Source of the DNA: Novosphingobium sp. Chol11
GTDB lineage: Bacteria; Pseudomonadota; Alphaproteobacteria; Sphingomonadales; Sphingomonadaceae
Assembly (NCBI RefSeq): GCF_900218065.1
Contig: NZ_OBMU01000002.1
Coordinates: forward strand, 326,232-390,231
Length of the DNA: 64,000 bases
Direction: 5' to 3'
Positions 23,546 to 32,182 of the stretch are shown here, one piece after another; position 1 is the stretch's first letter, and every line of letters starts with the position of its first letter. The notes under the pieces were generated by a model that was not told where the DNA came from, did not search any database, and was given only the letters and a program-made list of their open reading frames with translations. Position numbers and translations under genes: made by a program.

Positions 23546-25909
23546 ATGGTCCCGCCCCATTCGTCCACTCGGCATGGAACAGGACCAAGTCCCAAACCCG
23601 GCGCTCATACGTTAATCTGCTTCAGTCATCTTCGTTGGAATTTCGTATTCCAGCGCCCGCAGCATCTGATGAGCCGCTTCGCCGCACACTCCCAGGTGCT
23701 GTTCTGGGAGGAGCCCAACCATGTCGCTGAGTTGAAGGCGCCCGACCTGCATGTCGAAACCTGCGCCCAAACAGGGGTCACGGTGGTTACGCCGCAGCTG
23801 CCCGCCGGGCTTCCCAGGGAGCAGGAGTGCGAGGTTCTGAAGCAGCTGCTCGACCTTTATCTCGCCGGGGAACCGGGGCCGTTCATCCGCTGGTACTATA
23901 CGCCGATGATGCTGCCCTTTTCCGAACATGTGATGGCGGACTGCATCATCTACGACTGCATGGATGAGCTTGCCAATTTCAAGGGTGCGCCGCCCGAATT
24001 GCTGCCGCTGGAGCAGCGGTTGCTGTCGCAGGCGGACCTTGTCTTCACGGGCGGCTACAGCCTCTATGAAGCGAAGCGGGACAAGCATCCTGCGGTCTAT
24101 CCCTTCCCGTCGAGCGTCGATGCCCAGCATTTCGCGAAGGCGCGCCTTGCCCGCCCGGCCAATGACGATGGGCGCCCGCGCCTTGGCTTCTATGGCGTGG
24201 TGGATGAGCGGATGGACGTCGAGCTGCTCGCCGCACTGGCGGATGCGCGGCCGGAATGGGTGCTGGAGATCATCGGTCCGGTGGTGAAGATCAGCGAGGA
24301 TGATCTGCCCCGCCGCGACAATCTGCGCTTCCTTGGCGGCCGGTCCTATGAGGATTTGCCCGCTTGCGTTGCGGGATGGGACGTTGCGCTGATGCCCTTT
24401 GCCATCAATGACGCGACGCGCTTCATCAGCCCCACGAAGACGCCCGAATATCTGGCTGCTGGCAAGCCGGTCGTGTCCACGCCGATCGCGGACGTGATCC
24501 GCCATTATGGCGACATCGAAGCGGTGAAGATCGCGCCGCGCGGGGAAGGCTTCATCGCCGCCTGTGACGAGGCGCTGGCCTTGGCGCGCGGCAATGGGCA
24601 GTGGCTGAAGGAAGCGGACCAGCTGCTGGCGGGCATGTCCTGGGACAAGAGCTTCCAGCAGATGGACAGGCTGATCAAGGATGCGCTGTCGCGCAGCGTC
24701 CACGCTCATCCGATCGTCTCCCCCACGTCCTGGAGCAGCAGCCGGTCGCATCATTATGATGTGATGGTGGTGGGCGCAGGCTTTGCCGGCGCGGTGATGG
24801 CGGAGCGGCTGGCGGTCGATGGCGGCAAGAAGGTTCTGGTGGTCGACCGGCGCCCGCATGTCGGCGGCAATGCCTTCGATGAATATGATGCCAATGGAGT
24901 GCTGATCCATCGGTACGGGCCGCACATCTTCCACACCAATAGCGAGGAGATATTCAGCTATCTGTCGCGCTTCACCAAGTGGCGGCCCTATGAGCATCGC
25001 GTGCTGGCAGCCGTCGATGGCATGCTGGTGCCGATGCCGATCAACCGCACGACGCTGAACATGCTCTATGGCCTTGACCTCAAGACCGAAGAGGATGCGG
25101 CGGCGTTCCTGGCCGCGCAGGCGGAACCCGTGTCGGTCGTCCGCACGTCGGAAGATGTGGTGATATCGGCTGTCGGCCGGGAGCTGTATGAGAAATTCTT
25201 CCAGGGCTATACGCGCAAGCAGTGGGGGCTAGACCCGTCCGAGCTCGACAAGGCGGTAACGTCGCGCGTGCCGACGCGGACCAATACCGACGATCGCTAC
25301 TTCACCGACAAGTTCCAGGCAATGCCGCTGGAAGGCTATACGCGGATGTTCGAGCGCATGTTGGACCATCCCAATATCGATGTCCTGCTGGGTGTCGATT
25401 ATTGCGAGGCGCGCGATGCCTATCCGCATGATCATCTGGTGTTCACCGGGCCGATCGACGAATATTTCGGCTATCGTTTCGGCAAGCTGCCCTACCGGTC
25501 CCTGCAATTCGAGCATGCACAGCTGGATCAGGAGCAGTTCCAGCCGGTCGCGGTGGTCAACTATCCGTCGCCCGCGACCGAATATACCCGGATCACGGAA
25601 TATAAGCATTTGACCGGGCAGCAGTCCCCCCGGACGAGCATCACCTATGAATATCCGGCTGCGGAAGGGGACCCCTATTATCCCATCCCCCGGCCGGAGA
25701 ACCAGGCGCTGTTCAAACGCTATGAAGCTTTGGCGATGGTGCAGCCCGACGTCAGCTTCGTCGGACGGCTCGCTACCTACCGCTATTATAATATGGACCA
25801 GGTCGTCGGGCAGGCGTTGGCCACCTACCGCAAGATGGCCCAGCGCCACGTCCGCGAGCAGGCTGTTCCAGCAGCCATTGAACTGAGGCCTTCATCGGGC
25901 GCGGCTTAG
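23546..25909 (+). CDS. Glycosyltransferase fused to UDP-galactopyranose mutase
   Basis: A 787-residue bifunctional protein. Residues about 20-390 resemble a GT-B glycosyltransferase (HLRWNFVFQRPQHLMSRF start, GFYGVVDERMDVELLAAL, FISPTKTPEYLAAGKPVVST donor loop). From about 402 the chain is a full-length UDP-galactopyranose mutase: FAD motif VVGAGFAGAVMAERLA, RPHVGGNAFDEYDANGV, HRYGPHIFHTNS, and the C-terminal RLATYRYYNMDQVV. The mutase makes UDP-galactofuranose, so the front domain may use it or act on the same glycan. The ATG at 23546 has AAAGG about 10 bases upstream; the frame is open further but gives low-complexity sequence. Confidence 0.87.
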   Translation: MVPPHSSTRHGTGPSPKPGAHTLICFSHLRWNFVFQRPQHLMSRFAAHSQVLFWEEPNHVAELKAPDLHVETCAQTGVTVVTPQLPAGLPREQECEVLKQLLDLYLAGEPGPFIRWYYTPMMLPFSEHVMADCIIYDCMDELANFKGAPPELLPLEQRLLSQADLVFTGGYSLYEAKRDKHPAVYPFPSSVDAQHFAKARLARPANDDGRPRLGFYGVVDERMDVELLAALADARPEWVLEIIGPVVKISEDDLPRRDNLRFLGGRSYEDLPACVAGWDVALMPFAINDATRFISPTKTPEYLAAGKPVVSTPIADVIRHYGDIEAVKIAPRGEGFIAACDEALALARGNGQWLKEADQLLAGMSWDKSFQQMDRLIKDALSRSVHAHPIVSPTSWSSSRSHHYDVMVVGAGFAGAVMAERLAVDGGKKVLVVDRRPHVGGNAFDEYDANGVLIHRYGPHIFHTNSEEIFSYLSRFTKWRPYEHRVLAAVDGMLVPMPINRTTLNMLYGLDLKTEEDAAAFLAAQAEPVSVVRTSEDVVISAVGRELYEKFFQGYTRKQWGLDPSELDKAVTSRVPTRTNTDDRYFTDKFQAMPLEGYTRMFERMLDHPNIDVLLGVDYCEARDAYPHDHLVFTGPIDEYFGYRFGKLPYRSLQFEHAQLDQEQFQPVAVVNYPSPATEYTRITEYKHLTGQQSPRTSITYEYPAAEGDPYYPIPRPENQALFKRYEALAMVQPDVSFVGRLATYRYYNMDQVVGQALATYRKMAQRHVREQAVPAAIELRPSSGAA

Positions 25910-25942
25910 CTGCTCCCCGCCGCTGTTGCCGGGGATGCGGCC

Positions 25943-25981
25943 GGAGCGTGATCCGATTTCTCTCTGATCGGATCACGCTCC
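25943..25981. repeat. GGAGCGTGATC long palindrome (possible terminator)
   Basis: GGAGCGTGATCCGAT, a 9-base loop and ATCGGATCACGCTCC form a perfect 15-bp stem 33 bases after the GT-Glf stop. Its core GGAGCrTGATC is shared with the repeat inside the gene at 48361. It lies ahead of the MBL gene and could act as terminator or processing site. Confidence 0.72.
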
Positions 25982-26020
25982 GCTCGTTCAAAAGCGCTGC
26001 GCGATGACATGGGAGCTGCG

Positions 26021-26872
26021 ATGCGTATCCATCATCTTAATTGCGGCACCGATTGCCCGCTGGGCGGCAGTCTGTTCGACGGGACCAGCCATGGCCTGAC
26101 AGGACGGCTGGTGTGCCATTGCCTGCTGGTCGAAACGGACAGCCATGGCCTGGTCCTGATCGACACGGGCTATGGATTGCGGGATGTTCATCATCCCCAT
26201 GCGGGCTCCCATTCCCGTATCACTCGCACGATGCGCGCCCTTCTCAACATCAAGTTGAAGGAGGAGGAGACAGCATATCGGCAGATCGAACGGCTAGGTC
26301 TTTCCCCGTCCGACGTGCGGCACATCCTGCTCACGCATCTCGATTTCGATCATGCCGGTGGGCTGGAGGATTTCCCGCAGGCGCAGATCCATGTGATGGA
26401 TACCGAATACAGGTCAGCGGCTGGCCCGCGCCGTGGCTTTGTCACGCGCAACCGTTACCGGCCAGCGCAGTGGAATGATGTCCGGCAATGGCGGCGCTAC
26501 GGCGCAAGCGGAGAAAGATGGTTCGGGTTCGACGCCGTGCGCGATCTGGAAGGATTGCCGCCTGAAATATTGATGGTCCCCTTGCCCGGCCACACCTGGG
26601 GCCATGCGGGAATTGCGATCCAGTCGGGTGGCCGCTGGCTGCTGCATGCGGGAGACGCCTATTTCTACAGGGGTGAGATGCGCGGGGCGGCGAGGCATTG
26701 CACGCCGGGCCTGCGGGCTTACCAGAATATGATGGAGGTCGATCGGCGGGCGCGATTGGAAAATCAGGATCGCCTGCGCCGATTATCCATCGAGCAGCGG
26801 CATGAGCTATCCATCCTTTGCGCGCATGACCGGGTGGAGTTCGACCGTGCAACGGCGGGGCGGCTGCTCTAG
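26021..26872 (+). CDS. MBL-fold hydrolase, N-acyl homoserine lactonase-like
   Basis: A 283-residue cytosolic metallo-beta-lactamase-fold enzyme. The metal motif reads THLDFDHAGG, so the second His of the usual HxHxDH is Asp. Other ligand regions are PLPGHTWGHAGI, HAGDAYFY and the C-terminal LCAHDRVEFDR. Overall order and the LIDTGYGLRDV opening resemble quorum-quenching lactonases (AiiA/AhlD group), but MBL enzymes are versatile, so lactonase activity is inference. The ATG at 26021 has GGGAG six bases before it. The 3' end overlaps the convergent L,D-transpeptidase gene. Confidence 0.8.
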   Translation: MRIHHLNCGTDCPLGGSLFDGTSHGLTGRLVCHCLLVETDSHGLVLIDTGYGLRDVHHPHAGSHSRITRTMRALLNIKLKEEETAYRQIERLGLSPSDVRHILLTHLDFDHAGGLEDFPQAQIHVMDTEYRSAAGPRRGFVTRNRYRPAQWNDVRQWRRYGASGERWFGFDAVRDLEGLPPEILMVPLPGHTWGHAGIAIQSGGRWLLHAGDAYFYRGEMRGAARHCTPGLRAYQNMMEVDRRARLENQDRLRRLSIEQRHELSILCAHDRVEFDRATAGRLL

Positions 26873-28149
26873 CTACGCCGCGAAGGATCTCGGCCGTAGC
26901 CGTCATTCTGAAGGACCACGCTGCCGCCGTCGGGAAAGGCGGTCAGGTAGAGGATATAGACGGGCACAGGTTCAGGAAGGGGGACGCGCAGTTCGGTGGC
27001 GTTGACCGCGCCCATGGCTTTGCCGTTCATGAGCCATGTGTAGAGACGTTCCGCGTCGGCCACGCGGACGCAGCCGGAACTCAGCAGACGATCCTTGCGG
27101 GCGAAATTCTGCTTGGCGGGTGTGTCATGCAGATAGATGCCGAGCCGGTTGGGCAGCATGAACTTGACCGCGCCCATCATGTTATCCGGACCCGGCAGTT
27201 GCCGCACGCGCAGTTTGGCGGTGCCCGCCGCAACCGCCGGCCAGTCTACCTCGTTGGCCTGGAGGATGCGGGCGTCATCGCCCCATCCCGACAGCAGTTC
27301 CAACCGCTCCTGTTCCAGAAGGGCGGGGCCGTCCGAAGCGATGCGGGCTGCCCGAGCCTGGATGAGGTCAGGCGGGAGGTTCCAATAGGGGTTGCGGACA
27401 GAAAAGCGGATCAGCCCGGCAAGCGACGGCGTCTGATGCTGCTTGCGGCCAACGATGACGGGCATTTCGCCCACGTTTTGGCCATTTTCGACCATGACCA
27501 ACTCGGCCGATGCGCTGTTCACCAGAATATAGCGGCGGCCCGGATCAGCGGGAAGGGCGCGGAGCCGGTCCATGTTGATGAGAAGGGCCTGCTCATAATC
27601 GGGATTCGGGAGCCTTGTCGGGTTGATGCCGGTGCGACGATAGTCGCCAAGCGCCTTGCGTAGCCGCTCATAGAGCGGGTGCATCTGCCGGACCTGGGCG
27701 AGATAGGCTGTGGCGGAAGGCGGATCGGCGGCTGCGCGGAGCAAGGTGTCGGCGCTGGTTTGCGGCGCGAGACCGGCGTCCACATAGAAAATGCGGTTGC
27801 TCTCAGAGGGCGTGCGGAGGGCGCGGATATAGTCGATCAGGGCTTGCGTCAGCAGGATTTCGCGATCCATCCCCTTCTGCCGTGTGGCGGTTATGGCCGC
27901 ACTGAAGCTTTCGGGATCGAGGCCATCTTCGCCTGCATTCGCCAGCATGCGCCGGAACATGTCCGCAGCCGCATCCGTCCAGAAGGGACGGTGAGCGCGG
28001 GCGCGGTAGAATTGCTGGATTGCGGCAGCATCTGCCGCTGCGCCTTCCAATATTATCGCGGGCGTATCGGTTGTGGGCGCATGGCCGATCGCGGGGCTGT
28101 CGCTTCGAAAGCCCAGAAGCGCTGCAACCGCCAGCGCGCCGATGCACAT
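26869..28149 (-). CDS. L,D-transpeptidase (YkuD domain), YcbB-like
   Basis: A 426-residue envelope enzyme forming 3-3 peptidoglycan cross-links or attaching proteins to the wall. A hydrophobic segment at residues 1-16 acts as signal or anchor. A helical region (about 40-150) resembles the scaffold of YcbB/LdtD. The YkuD catalytic domain covers about 200-400; the signature IYLHDTPAKQNF followed by LLSSGCVRVADAE holds the catalytic Cys, with the conserved His and Arg. The C-terminus is rich in charged residues. The gene is convergent with the MBL gene. Confidence 0.88.
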   Translation of the reverse strand: MCIGALAVAALLGFRSDSPAIGHAPTTDTPAIILEGAAADAAAIQQFYRARAHRPFWTDAAADMFRRMLANAGEDGLDPESFSAAITATRQKGMDREILLTQALIDYIRALRTPSESNRIFYVDAGLAPQTSADTLLRAAADPPSATAYLAQVRQMHPLYERLRKALGDYRRTGINPTRLPNPDYEQALLINMDRLRALPADPGRRYILVNSASAELVMVENGQNVGEMPVIVGRKQHQTPSLAGLIRFSVRNPYWNLPPDLIQARAARIASDGPALLEQERLELLSGWGDDARILQANEVDWPAVAAGTAKLRVRQLPGPDNMMGAVKFMLPNRLGIYLHDTPAKQNFARKDRLLSSGCVRVADAERLYTWLMNGKAMGAVNATELRVPLPEPVPVYILYLTAFPDGGSVVLQNDGYGRDPSRRS

Positions 28150-28238
28150 CCCGGCGATTTGTGTCCTTGGCGTTGAAGCGGACGGGCCGCTGCCGCCTGG
28201 TCGCGGCGTTACGGCAGCGGCGTCATCCGTTCTGGCTG

Positions 28239-28604
28239 TCAGCCGCGTTCTCCAGCACGAGATACCGCCGAGCCGCTAGTGCTGCTGTCTGATCCCGTCG
28301 TGCCATATTGGTCGCCGCTCATCGAGCCACTGCCGGTCGTTCCGGTGCTGCTTTCAGCCTGGCCTGAACCGTAGGTGCCGCTGGTGCCGCTCGTCGAGCC
28401 GGTCGAGCTGCCGCTACCCATTGTCCCGGTCGATCCCGACGAGGTCGTGCCGCTGGTGCCGCCGCTCATCGTGCCTGAAGTTCCGGATTGCGCCGTACCG
28501 CTGCCGCTGCCACTCCCGCTAGTGGTGCCTGCATTCTGCGCCAACGCAATTCCGCCTGCGGTCAGAGCGCCGAGCGCGCCGACTATTGCAAGTCTTTTCA
28601 ACAT
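28239..28604 (-). CDS. Small exported Gly/Ser/Thr-rich protein
   Basis: A 121-residue protein with a signal peptide (residues 1-22, ending GIALAQ) followed by nearly 95 residues of Gly, Ser and Thr with occasional Met and Gln, in loose repeats such as SGTMSGG and GSGSSTGS. No folded domain is expected. Similar low-complexity exported proteins are common in sphingomonads with unknown roles. It is divergent from the subtilase gene, sharing the AT-rich 28605-28735 promoter region. A close GAGGGAA sequence precedes the ATG. Confidence 0.65.
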   Translation of the reverse strand: MLKRLAIVGALGALTAGGIALAQNAGTTSGSGSGSGTAQSGTSGTMSGGTSGTTSSGSTGTMGSGSSTGSTSGTSGTYGSGQAESSTGTTGSGSMSGDQYGTTGSDSSTSGSAVSRAGERG

Positions 28605-28735
28605 ATCATAGATTCCCTCTACTTGGGTGGGGCCGGGGAAACGAGGTGGTTACACTGTCGTTCCGCGCATGAATATTTGTTCTAACTTGAGTTACGCGTT
28701 TAATTGTTACGCTTACGTTTGGGTTGGGGGGCTTC

Positions 28736-29503
28736 TTGACATTCCGGACATTGCTGCTCGTCGCAGCGTACGTTTGCGGGTCCGCGGCGACGCTGCCGGT
28801 TGAACGGCCGACTGTGGCGATCATCGATAGCGGTGTTGCGATGACCGCCGAACTCGCGCCGCTGCTCGTCGCGGAATATGACGTGGCGGCGCGCCCGGCG
28901 AGAGCGCCATTTCATCCGCGTTATGATCATGGCACGATGGTCGCGACGATCCTCGCACGCGCCGCTGGGCGCGATGTCGGGATCATATCCATTCGCATCG
29001 ATGATCCTGAAGGATGCCCGGCGAATGTCAGCCCGCCTTGCCAGAATGATCCTGCGCCGGTCGCGACCGCAATCCGGAAGGCCACGGCGCTGAGGGTCGA
29101 CGCCATCAACATCTCGCTCGCGCTGGGCCAGGATGACGGCATTACGGCAGCGGTGCGGGAGGCCGGAGCGAAGGGGATCAAGGTCGTGCTGGCTGCGGGC
29201 AATGAGGGATGGGATCATCCCGGCAATCTCGCCCCTGCGCGTGAGGCTTTTCCCGCTGCCGTGCTGGTTGGGGCGTTGGACGGCGCGGGCCATCCGTGGA
29301 GCGGCACGAACCGGCCGGGACCTACACCGCGCGACTATAATTATGTCTGGCAGCCTGGCGTCAAAGTGCCCACCGCCGCTGCCGATGGAAGCGCGGTGCG
29401 TGGCACGGGCACATCCTTCGCCGCGCCGATCGAGACTGCACGATTGTTGCGGACCATCGGGCAGGTTCGGGCTTCCTCCCGGACCGCCAATGGGATTTCC
29501 TGA
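28736..29503 (+). CDS. Exported S8-family (subtilisin-like) serine protease
   Basis: A compact peptidase of about 255 residues. A hydrophobic signal segment (LTFRTLLLVAAYVCGSAA) precedes the catalytic domain. The triad is visible: Asp in AIIDSGV, His in YDHGTMVATI and Ser in GTSFAAPIE; the oxyanion Asn is in LAAGNEG. It lacks a pro-domain of usual size and ends soon after the Ser helix. The TTG at 28736 was chosen for the preceding GGGGGG; another TTG lies at 28724. Likely periplasmic or secreted; substrate unknown. Confidence 0.82.
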   Translation: MTFRTLLLVAAYVCGSAATLPVERPTVAIIDSGVAMTAELAPLLVAEYDVAARPARAPFHPRYDHGTMVATILARAAGRDVGIISIRIDDPEGCPANVSPPCQNDPAPVATAIRKATALRVDAINISLALGQDDGITAAVREAGAKGIKVVLAAGNEGWDHPGNLAPAREAFPAAVLVGALDGAGHPWSGTNRPGPTPRDYNYVWQPGVKVPTAAADGSAVRGTGTSFAAPIETARLLRTIGQVRASSRTANGIS

Positions 29504-29610
29504 AGCCATATCGGCTTCTTTTGGCCGTTATTGAGGCAAGCTTCGTCTAAATTGACTTGATCAGGAACAAAATGCTTGGGGCGCCGATTATAATCCTGTG
29601 AGATGGAATT

Positions 29611-29704
29611 GAGGCGGCTTGTCGATGTTGTCCTTCATCCCCTTGTTATTCGACAATGATCTGGAGGCCGGTGTTTTGCACCGGTTCGACAAGCCGCATC
29701 CTCT
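29611..29704 (+). other. Three-branched inverted repeat in the lipoprotein leader
   Basis: GCGGCTTGTCGA (29614-29625) pairs perfectly with TCGACAAGCCGC (29686-29697). Inside it, TTGTC (29628-29632) pairs with GACAA (29652-29656), and CCGGTG-TTTTG-CACCGG (29668-29684) makes a second hairpin, so the transcript could fold as a three-way junction. GAGG/CCTC may extend the outer stem. The element ends about 30 bases before the GTG start of the lipoprotein gene. No similarity to a known riboswitch was recognised; a mobile-element remnant is also possible. Confidence 0.45.
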
Positions 29705-29727
29705 CATCTGCAAAAGGAGCACATGAA

Positions 29728-30288
29728 GTGACCCAAGGAAGAGGATGGACATTGGCGAGCGCCTGCATGCTCGCACTCACCGCATGTACGACGGCGACTC
29801 CCTATCAGCCTTTGGCGGAACGTGGATCGGTGACCGGCGGCTTTTCCGATGAACAGGTGGAAGCGAACCGGTTCAGGGTCACATTTTCCGGCAACAGCAT
29901 GACTTCGCGCGACACGGTCGAGCGCTATCTGCTGTACCGGGCCGCCGAATTGACGCGGCAACAGGGATATGACTGGTTCGTCATGGCCGACCGGGCGACG
30001 GAACGGCGCAGCAGGACCTATGTGGACCGGCCGTTCAGTTCGGGCATGTACGGCTATTGGGGCCCGTCCTGGCGCTATTACGGCCGCGGGTTCGGATGGC
30101 GGACCTGGGACCCATTCTGGGGCGATCCTTTCTGGGACAACAGCATCGATGTACGCACCGTGGATCGTTATGAGGCGACGGCCGAGATCGTGATGGGCCG
30201 TGGGCGCAAGCCAATGAATGACGTCCGCGCATTCGATGCCAGTGAGGTTCTACGAAATCTCGGACCCAATATAATGCGCCCTACGTGA
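29728..30288 (+). CDS. CC0125/CC1285-type lipoprotein
   Basis: A 186-residue exported lipoprotein. The start GTG at 29728 has GGAG nine bases before it. The signal sequence ends in the lipobox LTAC (LALTACTTATP), so Cys is lipidated and the protein is anchored to a membrane. The mature part has FSDEQVEANRFRVTFSGNSMTSRDTVERYLLYRAAELT, characteristic of a family first noted in Caulobacter, then a Gly/Tyr/Trp-rich stretch (YGYWGPSWRYYGRGFGW). Function is unknown. The upstream leader carries the branched inverted repeat at 29611-29704. Confidence 0.8.
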   Translation: MTQGRGWTLASACMLALTACTTATPYQPLAERGSVTGGFSDEQVEANRFRVTFSGNSMTSRDTVERYLLYRAAELTRQQGYDWFVMADRATERRSRTYVDRPFSSGMYGYWGPSWRYYGRGFGWRTWDPFWGDPFWDNSIDVRTVDRYEATAEIVMGRGRKPMNDVRAFDASEVLRNLGPNIMRPT

Positions 30289-30342
30289 CCAAGCTTCCCG
30301 GGTGATGGCCGCAGGGGGCGCGGCGGGATGATGAATATGGTT

Positions 30343-30373
30343 GAGCCTTGGACCCACCGACGGTCCAAGGCTC
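30343..30373. terminator. Bidirectional hairpin between convergent lipoprotein genes
   Basis: GAGCCTTGGAC (30343-30353) and GTCCAAGGCTC (30363-30373) form a perfect 11-bp stem with a 9-base loop in the gap between the lipoprotein at 29728-30288 and the small one at 30399-30668. There is no T-run, so rho-independent action is uncertain. Confidence 0.55.
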
Positions 30374-30398
30374 GACTCCGTGTATGTGGCCGCAGGCG

Positions 30399-30668
30399 TC
30401 AGCGGCCAGAGCCGCTTTGTCCGGGCGCGGACGTGCCGGCAGATCCCCTGGCACTGGTTGGGGCATCGGTGCCGGAGACGGCGCCCCGCGTGCTTGTCTC
30501 GCCATCGGTCATGGCGCTCCCAGCGCCTTCGCCTGGAATGCCGTCAGGGACTGTCCCAACCGTGGTGTTGCTGGGCGCGAAAGTGGAGTCGCCGGAATCG
30601 GCCTGGTCCGACGGAGCGCAGGCCGCGGCGCCCATGGCGATGATCATGATGGGAAGGGATTTGGGCAC
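30399..30668 (-). CDS. Small putative lipoprotein of low complexity
   Basis: An 89-residue protein from a GTG at 30668 with AGGAG upstream. The head VPKSLPIMIIAMGAAACAPS ends in a lipobox-like AAAC, suggesting a lipidated Cys near residue 15. The rest is rich in Ser, Gly, Thr and Pro with no fold in evidence. The start context (GATGAAGTG) echoes that of the lipoprotein at 29728. Moderate confidence because the composition is biased. Confidence 0.5.
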   Translation of the reverse strand: MPKSLPIMIIAMGAAACAPSDQADSGDSTFAPSNTTVGTVPDGIPGEGAGSAMTDGETSTRGAVSGTDAPTSARGSAGTSAPGQSGSGR

Positions 30669-30765
30669 TTCATCTCTCCTGTTCTGGCATGGCAAGCAAC
30701 CGGCCATGGGCGCGGCTGTTCCGGGGAACAGGCTTTGGACAATAGTGGGTTAATGCCATCGGCGT

Positions 30766-32070
30766 TCAGACGGTGACGGGTGCCTGTCTCCTGCCGGTGT
30801 CGCCGAAGATACGGAGATAGCGCGCGATTTCCGCCGCGTTGCCCGTCGCTTTTTCAGGATTGTCGGATAGTTTGACGGCGGGCCTTCCATTTGCCTCCAC
30901 CACTTTGCAGACGAGCGAGATCGGGTCGAGTCCGTCGCCTGGAAATGGCGCGCACTGCCGGAAGTCGTTGGTGAGGTTGGTGCCCCAGCCAAAGCTCATC
31001 CGCACCTGACCTTCGAAATGCCGATAGGTCTGTTCGATCGCATCGACATCCATGCCATCGGAAAAGATCAGCAGCTTGGTGCGAGGGTCGCGCCCCTTGT
31101 CGCGCCACCAGCGGATGACCTGCTCCCCGCCCTCGATCGGGGGCATGCTGTCGGGGCGGAAGCCGGTCCAGTCCGCGACCCAGTCCGGCGCGTCGCGCAG
31201 AAAGGCAGCGGTGCCGAATGCATCGGGCAGCACGATCAGCAGGTTGCCGCCATAAAGGGCCCGCCAATCCTGAAGGACGCGATAGGGGGCCGCTGCCAAT
31301 GCTTCATCACTGTCCGCCAGGGCTCCCAGCACCATCGGCAGTTCGTGCGCGTTGGTTCCGATTGCCTCAAGGTCGGCGTCCATCGCCAGTAGCACATTGG
31401 ACGACCCGATGAAGCGATGCCCGAGGCCTTCCTTCAAGGCTTCCACGCACCAGCGCTGCCACAGGAAGCCGTGGCGCCGCCGGGTGCCGAAGTCCGATAT
31501 GACGAGGTCGGGCAGACGGCTCAGCCTTTCCACCTTTTCCCATAGTTTGGCCTTGGCGCGGGCATAGAGCACGTCCAGGGCAAAGCGCCCGCGATCCTTC
31601 ATCGCCGCGCGGGAACGCAGTTCGTTGATGATGGTGAGCGCGGGAATTTCCCACATGGTCGCATGCGTCCATGGACCGGTGAAGCGCAGCTGATATTCGC
31701 CGTCCGCCCTGCTCAGTTCATAGTCGGGCAGGCGGAAGTCGGCGAGCCATGCGATGAAGTCCGGGCTGAACATCTGCGTCTTGCCATAGAAGCTGTTGCC
31801 TGCGAGCCAGATCAGTTCCTTTTTCGCGAAACACAGCGATCGGGCATGGTTGAGCTGCGCGCGGAGTTCGCCTTCGTCGATGCTGTCGGCAAGCCTGACC
31901 GAGCGGCTGCGGTTGATGAGCTGGAAGGTGACTTCGACGTCCGGATAAAGACGCCAGATCATCTGGAGCATCAGCAGCTTGTAGAAGTCGGTGTCGAGCA
32001 GGCTGCGGACGATGGGATCCAGCCGCCAATTATGATTATAGGTGCGGGTCGCTATGTCCGTGAAAACCAT
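30766..32070 (-). CDS. pncB: Nicotinate phosphoribosyltransferase
   Basis: Makes nicotinate mononucleotide from nicotinate and PRPP in the NAD salvage pathway. The 434-residue cytosolic enzyme shows the family openings [21 protein letters not shown], the [12 protein letters not shown] block, the GSSNVLLAM substrate loop and the [19 protein letters not shown] phosphate-binding segment. Length and order match E. coli PncB (400 residues). AGGATGG precedes the ATG. It is the last housekeeping-type gene before the catabolic island and divergent from the first TetR gene. Confidence 0.95.
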   Translation of the reverse strand: MVFTDIATRTYNHNWRLDPIVRSLLDTDFYKLLMLQMIWRLYPDVEVTFQLINRSRSVRLADSIDEGELRAQLNHARSLCFAKKELIWLAGNSFYGKTQMFSPDFIAWLADFRLPDYELSRADGEYQLRFTGPWTHATMWEIPALTIINELRSRAAMKDRGRFALDVLYARAKAKLWEKVERLSRLPDLVISDFGTRRRHGFLWQRWCVEALKEGLGHRFIGSSNVLLAMDADLEAIGTNAHELPMVLGALADSDEALAAAPYRVLQDWRALYGGNLLIVLPDAFGTAAFLRDAPDWVADWTGFRPDSMPPIEGGEQVIRWWRDKGRDPRTKLLIFSDGMDVDAIEQTYRHFEGQVRMSFGWGTNLTNDFRQCAPFPGDGLDPISLVCKVVEANGRPAVKLSDNPEKATGNAAEIARYLRIFGDTGRRQAPVTV

Positions 32071-32182
32071 GGGCCATCCTGTCGGGGGTCAACGGCCAAG
32101 GCGGTTCCGGGGATCCATTTTCTTGTGCCCATCGGCAATGTGCCGCATCATTGATCCGTGCTTGGAGGAGTGAAGTGGCAGG

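Noticed and set aside
23612..24997. 461-codon minus-strand frame opposite the GT-Glf fusion
   Set aside because: No family pattern; the plus-strand gene has strong motifs throughout.
28239..28604. CRISPR-like or tandem DNA repeat in the Gly/Ser/Thr gene
   Set aside because: The periodicity comes from Gly/Ser/Thr codons in one reading frame and repeat units vary in length.
29611..29704. Integron attC site
   Set aside because: The outer stem lacks the GTTRRRY/RYYYAAC ends and no integrase or cassette array is nearby.
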